A DNA stretch of 64,000 nt from Pelecanus crispus (lineage: Eukaryota; Chordata; Aves; Pelecaniformes; Pelecanidae). The stretch spans positions 37,783,044 to 37,847,043 of the forward strand of contig NC_134649.1 of assembly GCF_030463565.1 (NCBI RefSeq), written 5' to 3'. The notes beneath the pieces are model-generated. The model was not told the DNA's origin and ran no database searches. It saw nothing but the letters and a program-made list of their open reading frames with translations. Of this stretch, positions 59,480 through 64,000 are shown piece after piece; the stretch's first letter is position 1, and each line of letters opens with the position of its first letter. A program made the translations under genes and the position numbers.

Positions 59480-59570
59480 AATTAAAAACAGCTGTAATCT
59501 GATCAGGTGGAGATCACGGTTACAAAATGAAGGAAGCCATTAGCAGGAAATGTTGTGGTTCAGGCAGACA
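59480..59570. promoter_or_regulatory. Candidate regulatory element with E-box, homeobox and RUNX motifs
   Basis: TAATTA-type sequence, E-boxes CAGCTG (59489-59494) and CAGGTG (59504-59509), an ETS-like AGGAAA and a RUNX TGTGGTT (59554-59560) lie within 90 nt in AT-rich DNA between GC-rich flanks. Support is motif density only. Confidence 0.22.
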
Positions 59571-62500
59571 TCAAATCAGTTTAAAGAGATTGGATTTCAT
59601 TGTTTTTATACAGTTACTCCATTACTATAATGCACTGGGTCCATTTAACCGGCTGGCTCGGAGGAGTGCTCATAAGGCAGTAGTGACATCTATGTGAAAT
59701 GAACGGCATAAACGGCAAACTCTGAGGAGATAGCAGTGAATTTACACCCCTCGCTCTGCGGTGAATATTAATGCACCGTGAGCTGTTGGAGCAGGGTTTG
59801 TTAGGGGTCTGGTTTTCTCTCCTCTTTCTCAAGCCCCCATCAGCATTGCCGGCACCTTTGCAGGGCTGGGAGAGCCTCCCCAGCAGGGATCGGATCCAAG
59901 GACCTTTCCTCTTCCCCCCCAGCCACAAACTAAACCACAGGTCCAGTTTCTCCGTAGCAAGGTGGAGTGAGAACTGAAACCACAGCAGCCACATCGCTTT
60001 GCTTCCTCCCGGCCTCTTTGCCCCTGTGTAAACACCAGCCAGTCAAGACAAAAGACAGAGAGTAAAATATTTAGGTTCTCACAAGGGATGTTGCCCTTTT
60101 CCTCTATTCCCCCACCCTGCCAAAAAAAAGGGGAAGCAACCTGTGTTTGAAAGCATCAGACTCTGGCCCAAGCGCTGACAGCACAGTGAGGTGTGTGACG
60201 TGACCCAAAAGCATTGCCATCAGGAGGGGCTCTTTGCAAAAGCTGCTGGCTCTTGCTTTTAATTCAGTCCTGCCCTGAAGCCTATAGCCAAGATACAGCC
60301 AGGTACCTGTAGAAAAACCTGTATCAACAGGCACATGATGGCCCCTGACTTCTCCAGGGCTGACGGTGGTTGCTAGAGGAGTGAGAAGGGTAGAGGGTGG
60401 GGGTTTTACAGTATTTTGGGGTTTGCACAACACACCAGCGGGGATGGGGCTGGTGAGACGATCTGGACCAGCTTGCTGTGAAAAAGCACAGCCAGAAGCA
60501 ATACGAGGTAAAGGCTGTGCTCCTCTGATTTCAGCCCATCCTCGGTGTTTGTGAGCTCCCCATGCTCTGAGAGTAGACCGAGCAATTGGTACCTCTGGTT
60601 TCTCGCTCCGAAAAAGCCACCTGTGGTACCACGAAGGTTCATTTACCTGCTGTGTGCCTTGCAACCTCCTTTCTGCAGGAAAATGGACAGGGAAGGTTCA
60701 TGAAGCAGCTGGTAAGGGGCTCTAAGACAAGGAGAGTATTAATGAAATGCACACATGATGAGAGGTGACTGCCAGGAAGGGGACTGTGACTGTCCCATGG
60801 TCCTGCTTGAGCAGTAAATGGACTCTTCAGGCAATACAGAATGCAAACACCACCCTCCCTCTCCCCTTGCCAATCTCCTAATCAGAAAAGGAGATAAAAA
60901 GGGGCCTGCAGACAAATGCTCAGGCTGCCTCCTACCCACCACGCCGATCTGAACACATGGAGCTCCCTGCTCCAGTCAAAACCGTCTTGGTTATCGTCCC
61001 TCTTGGCTAGAAAATGGCTCTGACATCTTCATACTAATCCTGTTCCCATACAAACAGGCAACCTCCTTCTTTCCTTGCCACCGCTTATCCCCTCCGTCTC
61101 CTGTCCTCCCCCTCTCCCTTCTCACCCCAAACTGTATCAAATGCATCAAAGCCGGAGTAAATTATGTTCCCTTTGACCTGCTCGCAGCAAGTTCAGCCAC
61201 AGTACATTAAAAGAGCAGAGGCTGAGGTTTCATGGTCACCGAAGGCAGAGGCAGAGGAGGAACTGCAGGCCTCGTCACTGTGTTGCTTTTACCTTTAGAA
61301 GTGACGTTTTCAGCCAAGTTCAGTGGCACTCAAGGCTGAGTTTTGGGGCTCAGCCCATACGGGAAAGGGGGGCAGCTGTGAATCTGGGAGGCAATTTCTG
61401 AGCAGCTCCTGCAGCCGCCCGCCTGCCTTGGCCGGGTGGTCTGATCCAGTGCTGTGGTTGCCATTGCCTCCCACGTAACCATCTCTGCAGATAACGGGCT
61501 GGACAGAGGTCACAGGGGCCTGCGGGAGGTGGCAAGGGCAAGGAGAAGCAAAACATCTGGGCTGGCCAAATCTCCACAAACCCCTGCATGGGTGCACACT
61601 CACCTGCTGGGGTCCGCACCCCATGTCAGGCTGATCATGACCTCCTGAAACTCTCCCCTCTCTGACCGGTTTCCCCAGGCACGGTCTGTGCTTCATGTTC
61701 GTCACATTATGTGTGCAACCTTCATGTGGTTTCGGGTTTGGTTGCAAAACATGCCCATATCTTTGTCAATGACGGCTGCGTAGGTTGCGGGGATGATACC
61801 TGGAGCTGGCGAGGCTCAGCAGTCATGGAAATGTTTTAGGGGAATATTGTGGGCTCAAGCTGGATAAGACCACCAGTGCTCCCAGTTTTCTGCTGGTTGT
61901 CCCTGATGTGTCTGACGTCATGATGCAGAGGGTGCGCACCATCAGTGCAAGCCTTAGTGGCAGCAACCTCAACACCCCATGTGCAGGTACTCATGTCGAG
62001 ATACGGAATGAAACTGGAGAAAAGTGCCTGCAGCATCTCTGGCTCTTACACACTGGCTCCAAACAGGATGATGGGCCTAAACTGATGGTGAAACACCCAC
62101 ACCCTGCTGTCCTTAGAGAAACAGAGGTGTACAGGCACTGGCCGTCATCTCACAGTGCTGAGGCAGTTTATGCTCTCGCATCTTGGCGGCAGGACTGTTT
62201 CTGCTGTGGCTCTGGGTGTCGTGCAGAGTTTGGAGCACCCTCCTCTGAAATTGCTGTGACGGCCATGCCAATCCCCAAAGAGGCGGCATCGAATCTGGAG
62301 CCTGTGAAGCCATTGCCAGCAAAATAAATATTCGGGAATATTTTTAGCCTGCTCTTGTTCAGAGAGAATTTCTTTGTGTCCTTCTGAGGAGCTCGCTGGA
62401 TCTTTCATCGGTTTGTTTTTCTCATTAGCCGGCATAAGCTTTGTTCTTATTTAATAAAGATTAGGATCTGCTGCCTCCAGCCCTCTCTTTTTGCTCCTCC

Positions 62501-63420
62501 GTCAGGCCCGTGGGGGCTCAGACTGCAGCGACATGTTTGATGTCGGGCTGCGGAAGTTGAAATGCAGGACAGAAGCTGGCTGGGGTCTTGTGTTTGCTTC
62601 CCCAGAAAAGCCCTGTCCCACATTGCTTCACCCCAGCACCACCGTCCTCTGTGGAGAGCTGCCCTGCGGGGAAAGAGGGGAAGGGGATGGGACAGAGCAA
62701 TTGGAAACCACTGCCTGGATTGTCCAGAGGTTTCCAGGCTCAGCTGTCTTGAAGCATTGCAAAGGTCTTGGTCTGAGTCTTCAACAGACAGTATGGGGGA
62801 AAAACGGGATGGCTGATACAGGCCAGCATAGCCCATGCATGAGCCCAATAAAACAGGAGACATGCCATAAACGAGGGAACAGCTTCTTCCAACTTTGGAG
62901 GTCAGAGAGATATAACAGATCTCCTGTCCCATTATATATCATTGGATTCTGCTAGTTAGCCAAAACCCACAATAACTGCTTTTCTTTCTTCAGCTGAGTC
63001 ATTCCTCAGAAAGGAATGGGTTTAAAACAACAACAGGTATGAACCAGAACAAATTTTATAAACTCCTAGAAGAAGGCAGTGGGATCTTCTGAGCTTTGAA
63101 AGCCTGATCTCTGCTGACAGCCCTCACCACTGCATGCTGCTCTGGTAGGAGCACCACCGCATCCAGCCGGGACGGAGACAGCTGCGTGCCAGCATGGCCG
63201 GCTGCAGAGTGCTGTGGGGCAGGACCTGGTGCCACATCCCTGGGGTGGGGACAGTGAGGGGCCAAGGGAGGCTGAGTTGTGCCTGTGATGAAGGCAGGAC
63301 CTGTGTCCCAACTCAAGCTCCCGTGTGTCGCCTCTCACTTATTCTCTCCACTGCCAACTGCATGAACCAGTTGGTTTAGCCATCCCTGGAGCACGAGTGC
63401 ATTTACCTTTTAAGAAACGC

Positions 63421-63610
63421 TGTGGTTATTTACTTGTGGTAACATATATAATTAGGTCTATACAGATAGAGTGCTATTAATGTCGCTGTTTGTTAATGCA
63501 CTTCTTCCTCAGAGATTTCATTTTTGTTTATTTAAAGAAAATATCTTTAAACACTCACACTTGGTAAGAAGGTTCCCATTTCTAGCAGGAGAGCCTATTT
63601 TGCATATGCA
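63421..63610. promoter_or_regulatory. Candidate regulatory element with paired RUNX, GATA and POU-like motifs
   Basis: TGTGGTTA (63421) and TGTGGTAA (63435) are two RUNX-type sites 14 nt apart, followed by AGATAG (63464-63469). A palindromic TGCATATGCA (63601-63610) follows at the end. The block is AT-rich and contrasts with its GC-rich left flank. It lies about 45 kb downstream of the GATA2 stop codon. Function is inferred from motifs alone. Confidence 0.25.
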
Positions 63611-64000
63611 TAACTTCGAAGGGGATGAATAACTTCATGGCCAATAACATTTATAGCTTTGCCTTGTGCAGGGAGATAAGGGCAGAGGAACGCAGGGCTC
63701 CGGGGCAGGAGCTGTTTGCTGAGAGGGGCCGGGAAGGAATCCAGTCCCCACCCTGCCAGAACCTTACCTGCGCCCAGGTGCACGCTGGCCATGGTGCATA
63801 TCCCCGCCAGCCGAGGACCAGCCTCTGCGTAAGGCTGGATACCAAACCTCCTAGCTCACTCCGGCATAGCTGGAAGGGGAGGAGAAAGGGGGAACAGGAG
63901 AGGAACAGCAGGGAAGGCAAATATTAGAAATACTTTTTGAACAGTCACAGTTGTAAATGAACTCACCCTTACTATGTTTGTGTCACTTGTGTTTGCTGCC

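Larger units (their letters stand above)
42001..64000. other. Intergenic DNA, no gene recognised; scattered motif-dense stretches
   Basis: About 22 kb without a recognisable exon set or RNA gene. GC-rich parts (about 54.7-55.4, 57.7-59.4 and 60.1-62.9 kb) hold overlapping open frames of 100-190 codons on both strands with no domain. A 229-codon frame lies at 45725-46414. AT-rich, motif-dense stretches at about 44.56-44.76, 51.73-51.99, 59.46-59.72, 62.3-62.46 and 63.4-63.64 kb look more like regulatory elements than genes. Confidence 0.45.

Noticed and set aside
60104-60664. 186-codon minus-strand open frame
   Set aside because: No recognisable domain or signal and overlapping frames on the other strand; no splice or promoter context.

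Overview
The window is animal nuclear DNA, almost certainly from a bird and probably a songbird. It holds one recognisable protein-coding gene, GATA2, complete and on the + strand. Five coding exons (10006-10234, 10982-11581, 14303-14448, 17475-17600, 18422-18721) join in phase into 466 codons with two GATA zinc fingers. The protein agrees, as far as I can recall, with the avian GATA2 form. The bird/songbird call also rests on a tRNA-Ile/CR1 chimeric SINE at 41434-41564, a type described from zebra finch (TguSINE1).

Layout. 1-1760 is upstream flank with two CpG-rich blocks and a paired GATA site. About 1765-2285 is a candidate distal promoter and non-coding first exon (the '1S' position in mammals), containing a 100-nt uninterrupted purine tract. 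2286-8890 is a very GC-rich inter-promoter region with several CpG islands and many homopolymer runs; a divergent antisense transcript is possible there. 8897-9234 is the proximal ('1G') promoter, with an inverted CCAAT box, a TATA-like box and a leader exon that splices to 9742. 10006-18721 is the coding region with its introns. 18722 to about 21105 is the 3' UTR, ending at an AATAAA signal. Beyond that lie about 43 kb with no recognised gene. They hold one good orphan exon candidate on the - strand (22536-22683), old LINE remnants, one SINE, short repeats, and several stretches dense in transcription-factor motifs that may be distal enhancers.

How it works together. Both first exons would splice to the same acceptor at 9742, so both promoters give the same protein. 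Intron 4 carries what looks like the counterpart of the mammalian GATA2 '+9.5' haematopoietic/endothelial enhancer: E-box-like hexamer, 8-nt spacer, AGATAA, flanking ETS sites. In this sequence the E-box reads TATCTG rather than CATCTG. A second point of interest is a possible alternative terminal exon at 17895-17936. It would join in frame to exon 5 and end GATA2 thirteen residues after the C-terminal finger. I saw no bacterial-type, viral or CRISPR-like system. Limits: the UTR and promoter boundaries are inferred from splice and core-promoter signals, and the downstream enhancer calls rest on motifs only.
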